64,000 nt of DNA from Catenaria anguillulae PL171 (GCA_002102555.1 MCFL01000009.1:1-64000); one strand, 5' to 3'. Counted from the stretch's first letter, positions 44,611 to 56,782 are shown. Notes: generated by a model not told the origin, from the letters alone. Program-made: numbers and translations.

Positions 44611-46353
44611 ATGCTGCCTCGCCTGCTCCTCTCGAGCTCACGCTCAACACCCTCCGCCTCCGCAGCGGTCTCGGCTGCCTCCGCGTCGCGTGTCGGGGCC
44701 ACTGCCAGCAACCGCAATCTGATCCCGCGCCTGCCCGCCCCGCTCACCTCCTCGGGCCTATCTGCGAGGCTCACCTCGACCGCCCGCCCTGCGCTCTTCG
44801 CCCGCTCCTTTGTCACCTCCACCGACCCGGCCCTCACCCAGGCCACCGCCGTCACCTCCCCTGTCACTCGCCGCCCCGATGGCTTCCCGCAAAAGACCAC
44901 CTTGCTCTTCTCGATCCAAGATTCTGTCGGTGCGCTGGACAAGGTCCTGCGCATCATCGGCACCGACCTCGGCATTTCCCTCACGCGCATCGAATCGCGC
45001 CCCTCAAAGACAAAGGACTTTGACTACGACTTTTTCGTCGACTTTGACGCAAAGTCCAAATCGCAAATCGATGTCGTAGTCGCTCACTTGTCGGGATCTC
45101 CCGACTCGCCCGCCAAACGTGTCCGCGTGGCTTCCGAGGGCGAATTGGGCTTGCAGAGTGCCGGTGGCGCAACCATGCCGTGGTTCCCGCGCAAATTGAC
45201 CGATCTTGACTCGTTTGCCAGCAAAGTGCTCAGCTATGGCGCAGAACTCGACTCGGATCACCCGGGATTTACCGACAAGGCGTACAGGGAGAGGCGCAAG
45301 CGCATCACCGACAATGCCTTGGCGTATCGCACCGGCATGGCTTTGCCCAATGTTGACTACACTCAGGACGAGGTCAAGACGTGGGGTCTTGTCGTACGTA
45401 TATTCCTGACGTGGATGGATCCTTGCCTCATGATGTACTTATCAAAACCACGCTCACGCTTTCTTCTTCAACTCGCAACAGTACAACAAACTCACCGACA
45501 TGTACAAGACACACGCCTGCCGCGAACACCAATACATTTTCCGCCTCCTCGAAGCCAACTGCGGCTACTCGCCCACCAACATCCCGCAACAGCGCGACAT
45601 TTCGCGCTTTCTCAAGGAATGCACTGGCTTCACCATCCGCCCCGTCATGGGTCTGCTGTCGTCGCGTGACTTTCTCAACGCCCTGGCCTTCCGCGTGTTT
45701 TACGGAACACAGTACATTCGCCACCACTCCAAGCCTTTTTACACGCCCGAGCCAGACATTTGCCACGAGCTCTTGGGCCACGTCCCGCTGTTTGCCGACC
45801 CAGACTTTGCCGATTTCTCGCAAGAAATTGGCCTGGCCAGTATTGGCGCGTCGGACGAGGACGTGAAGCGGCTGGCCACATGCTACTGGTTCACGGTCGA
45901 GTTTGGCCTGTGCAAGGAGGGCGATGCGCTCAAGGCGTACGGCGCTGGCTTGTTGTCGAGCACGGGCGAGCTCGAGTACTCGTTGTCGTCCAAGCCCGAG
46001 CTGCGTCCGTTTGACCCATTCAAGGCCGCCGTCACCGAGTACCCAATCACCGAGTACCAGCCAGTGTATTATGTGGCAGAATCGTTCAGGGATGCAAAGG
46101 AGAAGATGCGCGAGTTTGCAGCCACGTTGGATCGGCCGTTTTCAGTCCGGTACAATCCGTACACTGGTATGTTGTTCTTTCTTCCGGTTTTCTCTACCTT
46201 CGTTCGCTGACGTGTCCTCATCATTTGCATTTGTGTTTTTTTTTTTAAACAGAATCCATCGAAGTCCTCGACTCAAAGGAAAAGCTCGTCAAGTATGCCC
46301 AGAGCATCCGCGGCCAAATGCATACGCTCATGGATGCCCTCGAAAAGTTGTAA
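44611..46353 (+). CDS. Phenylalanine-4-hydroxylase with a mitochondrial-type leader
   Basis: Pterin-dependent iron enzyme that converts Phe to Tyr. 522 aa from exons 44611-45393, 45482-46166 and 46253-46353, all phases matching. Residues 1-75 are rich in Ser, Arg, Ala and Leu and free of Asp/Glu until about residue 71, a typical mitochondrial presequence. An ACT regulatory domain follows ([19 protein letters not shown]...[19 protein letters not shown], in part), then the catalytic domain with [55 protein letters not shown] (two iron His) and QEIG (iron Glu). The last exon gives [26 protein letters not shown], the usual C-terminal helix. The leader length is unusual for the family, which is cytosolic in animals. 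Confidence 0.94.
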
Positions 46354-46764
46354 ATTCCTTTTGGATTGCTTTCTTTGCCCTACCCCACACCCAATCTCTT
46401 CGTCTACCTACATAATGAATACAGACACTCTGCCCCGTCGTGGGCATTGCAGTTGAGCTTGGATCCTTTCAATCGTCTCTGGCCAAACCGACCGGGTCTT
46501 GTGGCGCACTTCACGTTTACGTTTCAGCTCGCCTTCAAGTTGAGCTGCGCAACCTGTTGATACCCAATGCCCACGTGCGAATCTAACAAGGAAAGGAAAA
46601 TATTAAAAAAGTTCATTTGACCTCATCTAGGCCTTCTGTTCCATCTTCCGTGGAATGTGGCGCTTGAGCCCACTCGCCCTGGGTGAGTGAGACGTATAAA
46701 GCTTGTCGAAAGCCCTTGCCTTACAACCAAGTTCCTCCAGGCTACTCACATCGTCCTTTCCACA
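46354..46764. other. Intergenic region
   Basis: Between the phenylalanine hydroxylase and GPI-type protein genes (both plus). No gene is seen; a TATA box lies at 46695-46700. Confidence 0.5.
46695..46700 (+). promoter_or_regulatory. TATA box of the GPI-type secreted protein gene
   Basis: tataaa, 65 bp upstream of the ATG at 46765. The spacing suits a RNA polymerase II core promoter with a short 5' leader. Confidence 0.5.
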
Positions 46765-47679
46765 ATGAAGCACATCATCCTCTCACTTCTCTGCCTGCTC
46801 GTGCTGGCTACCGCCGCCGCTGCTGCGGCTCAAAGTACCCTGCCATCCACGCCCGCCTCGGTGACTGCCGCGATCGCAAAGTACAAGTCGGACCCATGTT
46901 TCACCAAACTCGAAACTGTGGACCGCCCAACCTCTTCCAAGCTCGTCTCACTCGTGTGCCCCAACACAGAGTGCGGCGCAAAGTACGCCGACGTCATTGC
47001 CACGTACGCTGCATCGCGCGACAATGCCTGGGGCCTCGTTGCCCAAGTGCTCGGGTTCCATCGCGACCTCGCGTGCATGCCCGCGACCAATGTGACCGTA
47101 CTGCCACCTGCGGCGACCCTAAATGCGACCGAAAAAGAAACGACGCGGGTCACAAAGCCCGCCATGTGTATTGAGGATATCGACAATCAAATGGGCAATC
47201 CGCCCAGCGGCGTATTGAGCGTACTCAAGTATTGGTCCACAACCACGTTGGGTGATTACTTGCGGACGGCCGCTCGGGACGTGAATCATGTGCGCAGGTA
47301 TGCACCTCGGACAGAGGTGTGCGACCAGTCAAAGTGCACGTACAAGTACATGAACCAGTGGTACATGTGGTTGAATCAGGTGGCCGATGAGTATTTGGCG
47401 GGCATTCGTGGTGAGCAGAGGGCCGCCATGGGTATGATGGATGGCGCAAAGGAGGTGGCGCTCGAGTTTGAGCAGGAGGTGGTGGCCAGGTGTGAGGCGG
47501 GTAATAAGCCGTGGGACAGAAAAGTTGGCGGGTTGGGCACGGGCAAGTTGGAAGCGGGTGCAAGTGTGCCCAAGAAGATCGAGGCGGCACCTGCAGCTGG
47601 GAATGCCGCAAAAGTGATGACCGCGGGCCCGTCGATGGTGGCGATGGTTGCTTTGGTTGCGAGTCTGGCGGTTGTTTAG
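46765..47679 (+). CDS. Secreted protein with GPI-anchor-like C-terminus
   Basis: Intronless, 304 aa. The start at 46765 gives a clear signal peptide (MKHIILSLLCLLVLATAAAA). Ends AGNAAKVMTAGPSMVAMVALVASLAVV, a small-residue site followed by a hydrophobic tail up to the stop, typical of GPI-anchored wall or membrane proteins. The luminal part has about eight Cys in pairs (DPCFTKL, LVCPNTECGAKY, LACMPA, AMCIEDI, EVCDQSKCTYKY, ARCEAG) and several N-glycosylation sites (NVT, NAT). No homology is recognised. It is probably a cell-surface protein; TATA box 65 bp upstream. Confidence 0.78.
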   Translation: MKHIILSLLCLLVLATAAAAAAQSTLPSTPASVTAAIAKYKSDPCFTKLETVDRPTSSKLVSLVCPNTECGAKYADVIATYAASRDNAWGLVAQVLGFHRDLACMPATNVTVLPPAATLNATEKETTRVTKPAMCIEDIDNQMGNPPSGVLSVLKYWSTTTLGDYLRTAARDVNHVRRYAPRTEVCDQSKCTYKYMNQWYMWLNQVADEYLAGIRGEQRAAMGMMDGAKEVALEFEQEVVARCEAGNKPWDRKVGGLGTGKLEAGASVPKKIEAAPAAGNAAKVMTAGPSMVAMVALVASLAVV

Positions 47680-47977
47680 ATCGAGAGGGAGATGTTGATG
47701 TGTCCACGGTTTCAATTTTGTGTTCGAATCCTTTTCCGTGTGTGTCTCTTCAGTTGATTCACCTTGTCTCACACCTTCATGATTGATTGCCCACCAGCGC
47801 GCGTTCAATTGGTCTCACTCTCATCATCATCAGTTGCTTCCTCGGCAAAGTGTGCAGGTCACGGTGTGCAATTCAAATAGCCCGGTAGACCTCTTGCCTT
47901 TCCAAAACATGTGCTGAATAGCGCACGCACACTCTCGATGGCTCCATTTCTGCCCCATCAATAATCATCCAACGACC
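47680..47977. other. Intergenic region
   Basis: 3' flank of the GPI-type gene and promoter of the next; nothing recognisable. Confidence 0.5.
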
Positions 47978-48476
47978 ATGTCGACCTCCAAGTCGACCAA
48001 CGCACCCACGACCGCGGGCGAGGCGTCCACCACGCCCGCGCACCCTCCCTCGCGCCAGGCAGTGCCCGATGAGCCACGCGACCGCGACTTGCCGCCACGC
48101 GACCGCGGCCTCGACCCAAACTCGGCCGTCGTTTCGCACGCGAAGCTCGCCGACACGCGCCGCAAGGAAATGCGCGAGGACCTGGACGTTGTCTTGTCGC
48201 ACGGGTCGCATCCGCATCACAAGCCGTTGCAGAGGGATGACAAGGACGCCTGGGTGAGTGGTGAGAGGGGCAAGGAGCATGTACAAACGGTATGTCTTGG
48301 CAGCATGAATGGTCTGCCGTGCAGCAGTCTTGTGCTGACACGATCACCGGCGTACACAGGTGCAAGTCGAAGCGAATCGGCCCCCGATTGTGGGGCATGT
48401 GGCTGCGCTGGATCAGCAGGTGCAGGCGCAACCGCAGGTAAAGTCAGAGTTCGAGTCCACGAGTGTTGGCCATTGA
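47978..48476 (+). CDS. Small hydrophilic protein of unknown function
   Basis: 142 aa from exons 47978-48289 and 48360-48476 (phase-0 intron). Charged and Pro-rich, no signal peptide or membrane span. A central stretch, SHAKLADTRRKEMREDLDVVLSHGS, is predicted helical and could be a functional core; the rest looks disordered. The second exon is short (VQVEANRPPIVGHVAALDQQ...) and ends ESTSVGH. The clean splice and consistent codon use support a gene; function unknown. Confidence 0.55.
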
Positions 48477-49075
48477 GATCCATGCCATGTTCCCAATCTC
48501 GTCTCCCATCGATGGCGGCGGTAGCAGTCTCATTCCCTCGATCGGAATTCCCGGAACTTTGATTCTTGATATGTCCTCGTAGTATTTTGTTTGCCATTAT
48601 TCCTACATGTATTGGGTCGAGGCTCGCCGTCACGGCCGTTTGCTTGCGGAAGGTCCGCCGATCTTGTGGCGACGCGATGGAGAGCTGCAAAAACACAACA
48701 CGCGTCCTCGTCCTCTCGCTTGTCCTCTCCATCTGCCAATCCAAAATCCAATGGAAAGTAGCAGCCGCCCGGCACAAAGCGTCTCAAGTATTCATTGCTA
48801 AGAACACGCCCAAGTCCCCAAACGCACTACTGGACCCCCCGGACCCCAAAGTCTGCCAATTGGAAGTAAGTCGGATTCTTTCTGGAAGAACACAAGACTG
48901 GGTTTGACGTGATTCACTCCCCAAGGTAAACCGCCCAGAGCAATACTCTCGCCGAAAATTATGCTATTGGTATGAATTCTTGTCCGATATCGTACCTGGT
49001 GGTAACCCCCGCGGCGGTTGCTCTGCCACCGGCGCGCGTTGCTGTTTCGTTGTCCAACCTTCCACTCAACTCACT
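48477..49075. other. Intergenic region
   Basis: Frames on both strands are short and compete with one another; I see no supported gene. It contains the promoter of the Rco1-like gene. Confidence 0.5.
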
Positions 49076-52000
49076 ATGACCTGGTCGCGATTTGGACAAT
49101 GTCAGCCAATGTCGAGCAAAAGGCAAGAAGCGACTCACCAACCTGCACTGCCCCCAAGGTCTCGAAACAATGGGCCCATTGGTGGTGGCGGCACAGCAGG
49201 CAGCTCTGGCTCTGGCGTTTCCGCAGCTCGACCGTCAACTGGCGATGGTGACGCTTCTTGCACAAGGAAAAGTCGGCCAAGACGCGCGGCAGCAGCGGTT
49301 GGGGGTGTCGGTGCATCGCGTACGTCGACTTTTTCGAGTCATTCTGCACGATCGCCAATCCATTATCAGCTGACAACCGTGGACTGGGGCCAGCCTCGGC
49401 TCTGACTGGACCAGACAGCAGCTCAGGCCCTACCCGCCGGTCCACCCGCTTGCAGCAATCGTCGTCAGCCTCGGGCTCACCCGTCCCTGTTCCACCACTT
49501 GCTCCGTTGTCCTTGCTTCCCTCATCGTCGTCCACGTCGTCGCTTGCAGATGTGGCCGATTCATCGGCAGTTCCACGCTCGGCCTGTGGCCGCGGCGGGC
49601 GAAACCGTGCGACGTCGCCAAAACAGGATTCGATGGATTCGGACTCGGGGCCAGGTGGTCCGGGTCGTGGTGGTGGAGGAGTCAATTCGGATACAGCGTC
49701 TGGAGTGTCGGCCCTGACAGACGAGACGGCGTCGGCATTGTCCAGGTCGCCACAGGTGTCACCTATAAAGCCCAGTCGCAAAGGCGGTGTGCCGGCGCTG
49801 GGTTTGAACCGATTGGGCAACGGTGGGTATGAGGCGGCAATGCAAGTGGACCAGCCCAGCGCAGGTCTTGATCATGACGAACTCGGCCACAATTTGGGCA
49901 GCGACAGCACCTTGACCTCTGCATTTTCGACTTTATCGAGCCACGGATTGTCTTCGTTTGACGACGCCGGGCCGTCTTCGTCGGACGCTTACGTGTTCCC
50001 TTCCTCCACCGCCGATGCATCGCCTGCCGTTGCCGTCTCCTCCAGCGTCCTAGCAGGCCAGTCAAACGCATCCTCGGCTGTGCATGCCCTCTCGCAACTG
50101 CTGTCGACGTCCACATTCACACCCGCCGTTCGCTCCACACTCTCCCTCACCACGTCCCTGTCCACCGCCGACGGAGACGGCGACGAATCCGAGCTATCGG
50201 ACCTGTCATCGAGCTCAGCCTCCGACTCGGACTCGGATCCCGACCTGTTTATTGCCCCACTCGCACGCCACCGCAGGGGGCGGCCGCGCCCGCGACCGGA
50301 CACGCCCGCTACCGACAGCCTCGACTCTGACTGGTCTGAATCCTCGTCGACCCGTGGCGCCTCAGCAAAAGCACGCAAAAAGCGTGCACGGCCGCGGCCC
50401 CCGCCGGCAACACATATGAACGGACAGCACCAGTTGCCGCCACAACGGTCGTCGCCGCGGCGGCCCACTGCCATGGCACATACACGGAGGATGGGCAGGC
50501 TTGCGTCGCATTCGCCGGGCCCGCCCGGATTGCCGTACTTGCGGTCGGATGTAAATGATGGATGGAACTCGCCGTTGCCGACCAACGTACCCATGCGTCT
50601 GGAACGGTTCATGGACTCAACCGTGCCCGGAGTGCGTGTAGAGTTTGACGAGGCCATGGTGGACGAGTGGAAGGACAGGGTCCGGAGGCGGGCAGAGTAC
50701 GATGCAAGGGTGGTCAAGGAACAGGAGGCAAATGCCAGGCGAGAATCAGAGAGGGATAGCGGCCTGGTGAGCAGTGGAGCAAGCGAGACGGACGAGGCGG
50801 CGAGTGGCAAGGAAATGGAGTTGGGCATGTTTGTGTCTGGGTATAAGCGGAGGATCCTTGCCACGTTGGCTAGGCGGCATTCGAGTGCGGCGAGGATCAC
50901 GAGGGCGCAGGCGATGGATGCCAGAGTATGTTTTGTATTTCGCTTAGCTGCAAAAAACTCTGCTAACTCTCCTCGCGAGTGGTGTAGTCCAACAACGATT
51001 TCTGCTCAGCTTGCGACATGGGCGGCTCGCTACTGTGCTGTGAACGTTGCCCGCGCGCATTCCACCCGCTGTGTCTCAATCCGCCCATGGATGTCAACGA
51101 AATGCCGGAAGGCGAGTGGTTTTGCCGCAAATGCGCCATTGTACGCTTGCCCACTTTATGTCACTTTTTTTTTGTTCTCTGTTGAACTCAATATGAGCAA
51201 GCACAATCTCAGGCTCTCAACTGGTCACTACCCACACCGCCGCCTCGCCCTGCATCCGATCTCCCTCTTCTGCGGTTTGTCCCTGTCACGTCCATATCGA
51301 CACACGCCTGCTCGGCACCCGACGCGCTCACGGTGCCGCCCACGGCCCAGTGGGTGTCGGCCGCGTCCATGCTCACGGCCATGTCGTCGCGAGGGGCGTC
51401 GCGAGCCCAGTCACCGCGAAGCGCAAGTCCAGATGGGACAGCCGGAGGGCGCAGCGAACCGGCACCAAGGACTGGCATGATTGAAGAGGCGGTGGCGAGG
51501 ATCTTGGCTGGATTGCCGCCAAGTGATGCCATGCAAGAGGCCCAGGGGAGCCAAGACGATGACAAGATGGATGTGGATGCGCCCGGCTCGCTGGATGTAC
51601 CGCCAAGGGCGGCGCGATCCGCAACTCCCCCGGCGGAGGTCAAGCATGACCCGGTGGCGTCAAGCGACTCGCCCCGCATATTGCGCAAACGACCACGGTC
51701 GGCGACGCCTCCAGTGTCGGAGATTCGACCTAAGACGGCATCTGTGCAGCAACCAGCCACCAGAAAACGGTTTCGCGGGCTGTGGGAGTCTGTCACGTCA
51801 CCTCCGCCTCGCTCTCCTTCGCCGCCTCCGCCTCCGCCACCACCGGTTGAGCCCGCAGTCGCTGTGCTGTCTACGTCTTCGCCTCCGCCGCATGAACCAA
51901 CAACAGCAGGTGCATTGGTGCGCTTGGCGTTCGCAAGCCTCATTTCGCAACTTGATCTCATCAACCCGATCGCGTTCTCACTGAGCGGGCCCACGGACGA

Positions 52001-52733
52001 CGCAATCGAACGCGAACTCGTTGCAGCTGACGAGGTATCGCAGCAAGCGCAACCTCGCACCAAGCATGCAACCACGCTCGACACATCCTACTACTCACGC
52101 CATGAATCGGCGCGCCCAACCATTCTCGCGCCATTCCACCCATGCGTCGAGCCCGACCGCGACAACGACTTTTCGCTTTCTGCCCCGCAACCGCTCCGCA
52201 CATCTGCCGCGCACCGCTTGGCCGCCACGCCCATGGGCTCGGTCACATCTGCCGCACAAGCATCTGCGACGTGGACAGACTCGCCCCTATACCCATGCTA
52301 TGCGTGCCAGCAGCACGTGCGCCGGCGGCCGTGGGTCGCGTGTCATTATTGCCCAGCCGCGTTTCATTTGGACTGCTTGCCAATTCCACCGGCGGTCGCG
52401 CCGGGCAGGAGTGCCGGGTGGAAGTGTGTGTTGCACGCGGAGGGGGATGCCGGGTTGACGGTTGCGAAAAGGGTTGGGGCGGTGGCAAGAAGGGATGGGG
52501 TGGCGACAGAGGGCCAGGGTGTGGTAGAAATGGTAGAGTGGATGCAGATGAAAGGGAGAGCCGGGGAAACAAGGGGAAGAGGAGTAAGAGCAAGTGGGAG
52601 ATCCACCCCAGAAGGGAAGGTGGAGGAGGAGGCGGGTGGAGAGGCAAGGGAACGGGAGATGATGGAGATCCATGGGTTGTGTGAACGTGTGCGGCAGCAG
52701 GTGTATGGAATCATGGATGCGAATCGAGGCTAG
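49076..52733 (+). CDS. Double-PHD-finger chromatin protein, Rco1-like (Rpd3S complex)
   Basis: 1157 aa from exons 49076-49319, 49370-50925, 50988-51140 and 51213-52733; the first intron is only 50 bp but all phases agree. The long N-terminus is Ser/Pro-rich and disordered with AT-hook-like RGRPRPR and basic [10 protein letters not shown]. Exon 3 codes PHD finger 1 almost exactly ([20 protein letters not shown], then [21 protein letters not shown] and FCRKCAI). Exon 4 has an [20 protein letters not shown] region like the conserved 'NPk.F' part of Rco1, and PHD finger 2 ([20 protein letters not shown], then [14 protein letters not shown]) near 1010. This arrangement is that of Rco1, which guides the Rpd3S histone deacetylase to transcribed genes. 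The large Ser-rich N-terminus is longer than in yeast. Confidence 0.82.
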
Positions 52734-52900
52734 GCCGTAGGCAGCCTTGGCACCATGCTCGACTCTCATTTTGGTATTGATATCCCCCGAGCATGTTTTC
52801 CTTCTATCCAGTACACCGATTCAAACTGTCGTCAGGGTTCCTCCCTCCAGTCTCACTATTCGCAATCGATTGCACACTTGCCCAAAAGGCACACATCATC

Positions 52901-54146
52901 ATGGTCCGGTCATTTTTTAACGCCACGGCCAGGCTCATCTTTGCCATTACCTTGTTCTCTCTGCCCGCGCTTGTCGCAGCAGATTGGACAAGCTCAGCCC
53001 ACACCGTCACTCCTCCAACAAAGGCGGTTCGCGGTACGCCAATCACCACAATGCCTGCTGCCTCAACTCCAACACCATTAGCGGCACCCGTCGCTATGGT
53101 CGCGCCCGACCCAAGCCAAGACGCGTACGACGACTGGTTCTGTCGTAGGGCACCGCAGCTTCATTACCTTGCTCGTGGGCCAGGTCGCACATTGATTCGC
53201 ATCCCGCAGCCGGTTGGTGATTCTCGTAAATGGAAACCGTCAGCTGCCTTGGGCCGCGGCATGTTTGAGCTGGGCGAATTCAATACCATTGCGTCGTGCG
53301 GATATCCGGGCATGGTGGCGTTGACAATGGACGACGGACCGCACCCGGTCAATTCTCGTATTGCACATCGATACTGCTATCCGCGCTCGAAGCATGCCGG
53401 TGGCTCACCAACTGTCTTGCACAATGTAGATCGCATCATGGACTACCTGGCTGGCGCCGGTTTCCGCGCCACCTTCTTTTGGATGGGCTGGTCGCTTGCT
53501 GTCCACACGGACGTTGCTCGCCGTGCGCTTCGCGAGGGCCATCACCTGGCGTCGCATACGTGGGGCCACCCAGACTTGACGACCGTGACGATAGAGCAAT
53601 TGGACAAGGAGATCAAGGACACGGAGGCGGTCATTTCGCAGCTGTTGGGTGGGCAATGGCGACCGCGATACATGCGGCCACCGTATGGCAGTGTGAATCG
53701 GGGAGTAATGAGACGATGTATGTACGGGGGCAATCACTCTCGACTTCTAAACTTTGCGCTCACCACGTTGTTGGCGACTTCAGTAAGCAAGCATCATGGA
53801 TACCGAGTCATTTTGTGGGACTTTGACACAAACGATTGGCGCCCAGGTCTCTTAATTTCCTGCCTGCATTCTACTATTCGATCCCCCGAACAAAAATGCT
53901 AATGCATCACATTCCCATCGTTTAGAGATCACCCCTGGGCATATTCGCTTTCAGTACGCTCAACTGTGCGAGCACGACCCATCCAAGGAATCGTTTATCA
54001 CTCTTCAACACGATGTGCACGCCAAGACGGTCCATGTCGCTGCCCATGTGTACGAGCAGGTCAAGGCGGCGGGATTCGCCATGGTGCCCATGTACGTGTG
54101 CGTGAATGAGCCTGCGTATTCGGCGGTGGACGAGAAATCAGAGTAG
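52901..54146 (+). CDS. Chitin deacetylase (carbohydrate esterase family 4)
   Basis: Secreted enzyme that removes acetyl groups from chitin to give chitosan. 342 aa from exons 52901-53357, 53430-53717, 53784-53846 and 53926-54146. Signal peptide at MVRSFFNATARLIFAITLFSLPALVAAD. CE4 motifs: VALTMDDGPHPVNSHRIMDYL (Asp pair, in part here: TMDDGPHP), ATFFWMGWS, SHTWGHPDL (two metal His), RPPYGSVN, VILWDFDTNDW and ITLQHDVH. Introns 1 (72 bp) and 2 (66 bp) are stop-free and multiples of three, so an unspliced reading looks like one long frame, but the spliced version restores the normal motif spacing. The active site is complete. It probably remodels the cell wall. Confidence 0.92.
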
Positions 54147-54548
54147 AGTTGAGTCGCGATCACTCTGGTTCGATCAAATGTTCACTATCGATATTCTCGC
54201 GCCTCACGACCACCGTGCCGCCCTGCCATAAGTTTGGGCGTTCGTCCAGGGTATGGGTTGAGTTTGGTTATGTACTTTTTCCTTGCTCCATCTGGCCATA
54301 AGCATAAGTAGTGGCAGTCCGCCATGCCATCCCATGCCACATCGTGTGTCCCATGCCATGCCGTACCATTTTATGTTTACAATACAATGCAATTATCGCC
54401 ATCATCCAACAGTTGAGCATTACCATCACTCTCACTGGTCGTAACTTTGCCTCGACACATTCATCTTTCGCTCCAACACCATTCGCTCGCTCACATGCCA
54501 GCCGCCCAGTGCTGTGCCCGGTTCAGTCCTGAAATCGTCGCTCCCCGC
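54147..54548. other. Intergenic region
   Basis: 3' flank of the chitin deacetylase gene and upstream region of kelch copy 1. Short atgcc/ccatg repeats at about 54320-54370; no gene. Confidence 0.5.
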
Positions 54549-56540
54549 ATGTCGTGCAGTGGCCATGGCCCTGTCGGCCGTCATAGCCAGTTGCTGTTGA
54601 TGCTTTTGTGTGGCCTGGTTGCCGCCATCATCGCGGCGCCCAGTGCCGTGAAGCCAAGCCCGGTCCCGTCAGCATCAGCGTCAACCGTGCCCGCACAGGC
54701 CATAGAAACGCCGAGGTCAGCGCCAACAGCAGCTCTCGCTTACTTCCCCGAGTTTCAGCGGGTCGTGCATTTCGAAGGGACCAGCAACTCAAATGCTGCA
54801 CCCGCTCTTTCGTCGCTCGACTTGGCAAAACCATTTTCGTTGGTTTCGCCTCCCCCGCGCACTCCTCTGCCAGCGGCACATGCACAGTTGGTCCTGCAAG
54901 CGCAAGCCGCGTTTCTTGTTCCGTGGACCGGACCCAACAACGAGTTTGCATTCCTGAGCAATGACCAAGCGACCGTGGGAAGGCTCACCAATGGCGGAAC
55001 CGCTGCGGAAGGTGTGTCGGCATTAGACAGCTGGACCGCTTTAGCTGCAAATAAGTTTCGTGGACGGCCGTCGTATTCCATGGTCGCGACGGCTGCAGCA
55101 GGCGTTGGCATTGTCGACTCCAAGACGTACATCTTTGGTCGCGACAGCGAGCTCTTGGTTTTTGACTCTGTATGCATGCTTTCCGTTATTTTTTTTTCCA
55201 TGTGCGGCTTCTGACGTGTTGATGTTGGCTCTCCTCCACTCGCCCAGGACAAGTCTTTGAAGCCTGTACCTTCGTCATCATCGACTCGCCCACCACCTCG
55301 CCAATCCGCCTCGCTCCTTCGCATTGATTCCACCCGCCTGCTTCTTTCGGGCGGCTCCTCGGAAGATACCGCAAATACCCCACTGGCGGACAATTGGGTC
55401 TTTGATCTGTCTACGTCCATCTGGACACAAATAGCCAACCTCGCTTCCGGCCCGCGTATCAATCATCAATCCGTCGTCATTCGTCCGGTCACGGGCAACT
55501 ACCTTGTCCATGTTGGCGGTCAAGGAGCGTCGGCTGTGATCGAGTACTCGGCCATTCCGCCACCAGGCAGCATTGCATGGGCCTGGAAGCCCGTTGGCTC
55601 CGTGTCCAGCTTGTCGGGCATCACATCACCTTCCCCATTACTGGCAATTCAAGACCAGCTCCTCATTTTCCACCCCAACTTGACTTTCACCGTCCTCAAG
55701 CTCACCGAACCCACTCCCAGCACCCTGGCATTTACTCCTGTCGACTCGTATACCCCGCCTCCAACGTCCTCGCCCTCCATCTTGGAACAAGCGTCTGGTC
55801 CCGTCTCAGCCACCACCATCATCATCGTTGCCGGTGTTTGCGTCGGAATCATCGGCCTGGTGTTTGTCCTCGGCATCGTATGGTACCAGCGCCAGCACCC
55901 GCACGACACTGCCCCGCTCGCCGGCATGTTTCGCGCGCACGACGGTGCCGAGCCGCTGAGTGTGTCACTTGAGCCGCTCGCACTTCCGCGACAGCCTCTG
56001 GGCCCAGGTGCGCGTCGCGCACGGTCGCGCACAAACTCGTTGCCCGCCCAGCCTGTGCCCACGGCGTGGGCGTTACCGCCAAGGCGAAGGACGATTTCGA
56101 CGGGGAGGAAGGTCACATTTCAGCTGCCACATGCGCATTCCGAGCCCGATTTGCATGTGCCAAAGTCGCCTGTAGAGTCGGACAGCTCAACGTCGCCACA
56201 GTCGTTGAGTGCGTCTGCACCGCTACTGAGCTCGCCTGACATGGTCAAAGGTGACGAGCCCATGGCCCTCAAGTTTCCCTCGGCAGCAGCCGTCACGGAC
56301 TCCGCAATGGTATTGCCGATGGATCAACAAATGCCCGCAACAACGACGCGCGCAGATCGCAAGTGCAAGCGGTCAGTGAGCTGGCATGCGAGTACAGGTG
56401 TGCATGACCGCGAAGCCGGAGCGCCGGGGCGGCCAGTGCTGCATGCGTCTGATGTGGATGAGCCGCTTTTGGAGGAGCCGTTATTGGTGCGGCGGGTGTC
56501 CTCGCCGGTAGTATCGCCTCCTGCAGAAGAGCAGGACTAG
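54549..56540 (+). CDS. Kelch beta-propeller type I membrane protein, copy 1
   Basis: 637 aa from exons 54549-55169 and 55248-56540 (phase-0 intron). Start at 54549 (MSCSGHGPVGRHSQLLLMLL) gives a signal peptide; an in-frame ATG at 54495 is less likely. The extracellular part has kelch/galactose-oxidase-like beta-propeller blades, including LLLSGGSSEDTAN, NWVFDLSTSIWTQIANL and INHQSVVIRPVTGNYLVHVGG. A membrane span (TTIIIVAGVCVGIIGLVFVLGIVWY) is followed by a 200-residue disordered cytoplasmic tail. Its family marks (LDLAKPF, LVPW) are shared with the other three copies, but its tail lacks the Tyr-Leu motif seen in copies 2-4. The intron after VFDS divides the propeller. Confidence 0.85.
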
Positions 56541-56782
56541 CCAACAGTGATTTGTCTCTCGTGTTCTTTACCTATGGTTGTTCTGGATTGGCCTGCGTAT
56601 GGCTGGCCCGTTGACTTATCTGACCTACATCATTGATTGTATTCGCTTTTCGTCCCTTTTCTCCTTGTACAAATATCCAGCAACCCCCCTCAATACATTT
56701 GCCAGACTTGTCCACTCATCAACGCGACGAATCCACCAATGATTCGTGTCACAATCAACATGTTGGCAACACAAAACTCGTC

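Noticed and set aside
47715..47730. tRNA B-box-like sequence tgttcgaatcc
   Set aside because: No matching A-box or acceptor stem could be folded around it.
53358..53429. 24-residue insertion in chitin deacetylase between DDGP and the next motif
   Set aside because: Removing it as an intron restores the family's motif spacing; the stretch itself has no conserved residues.
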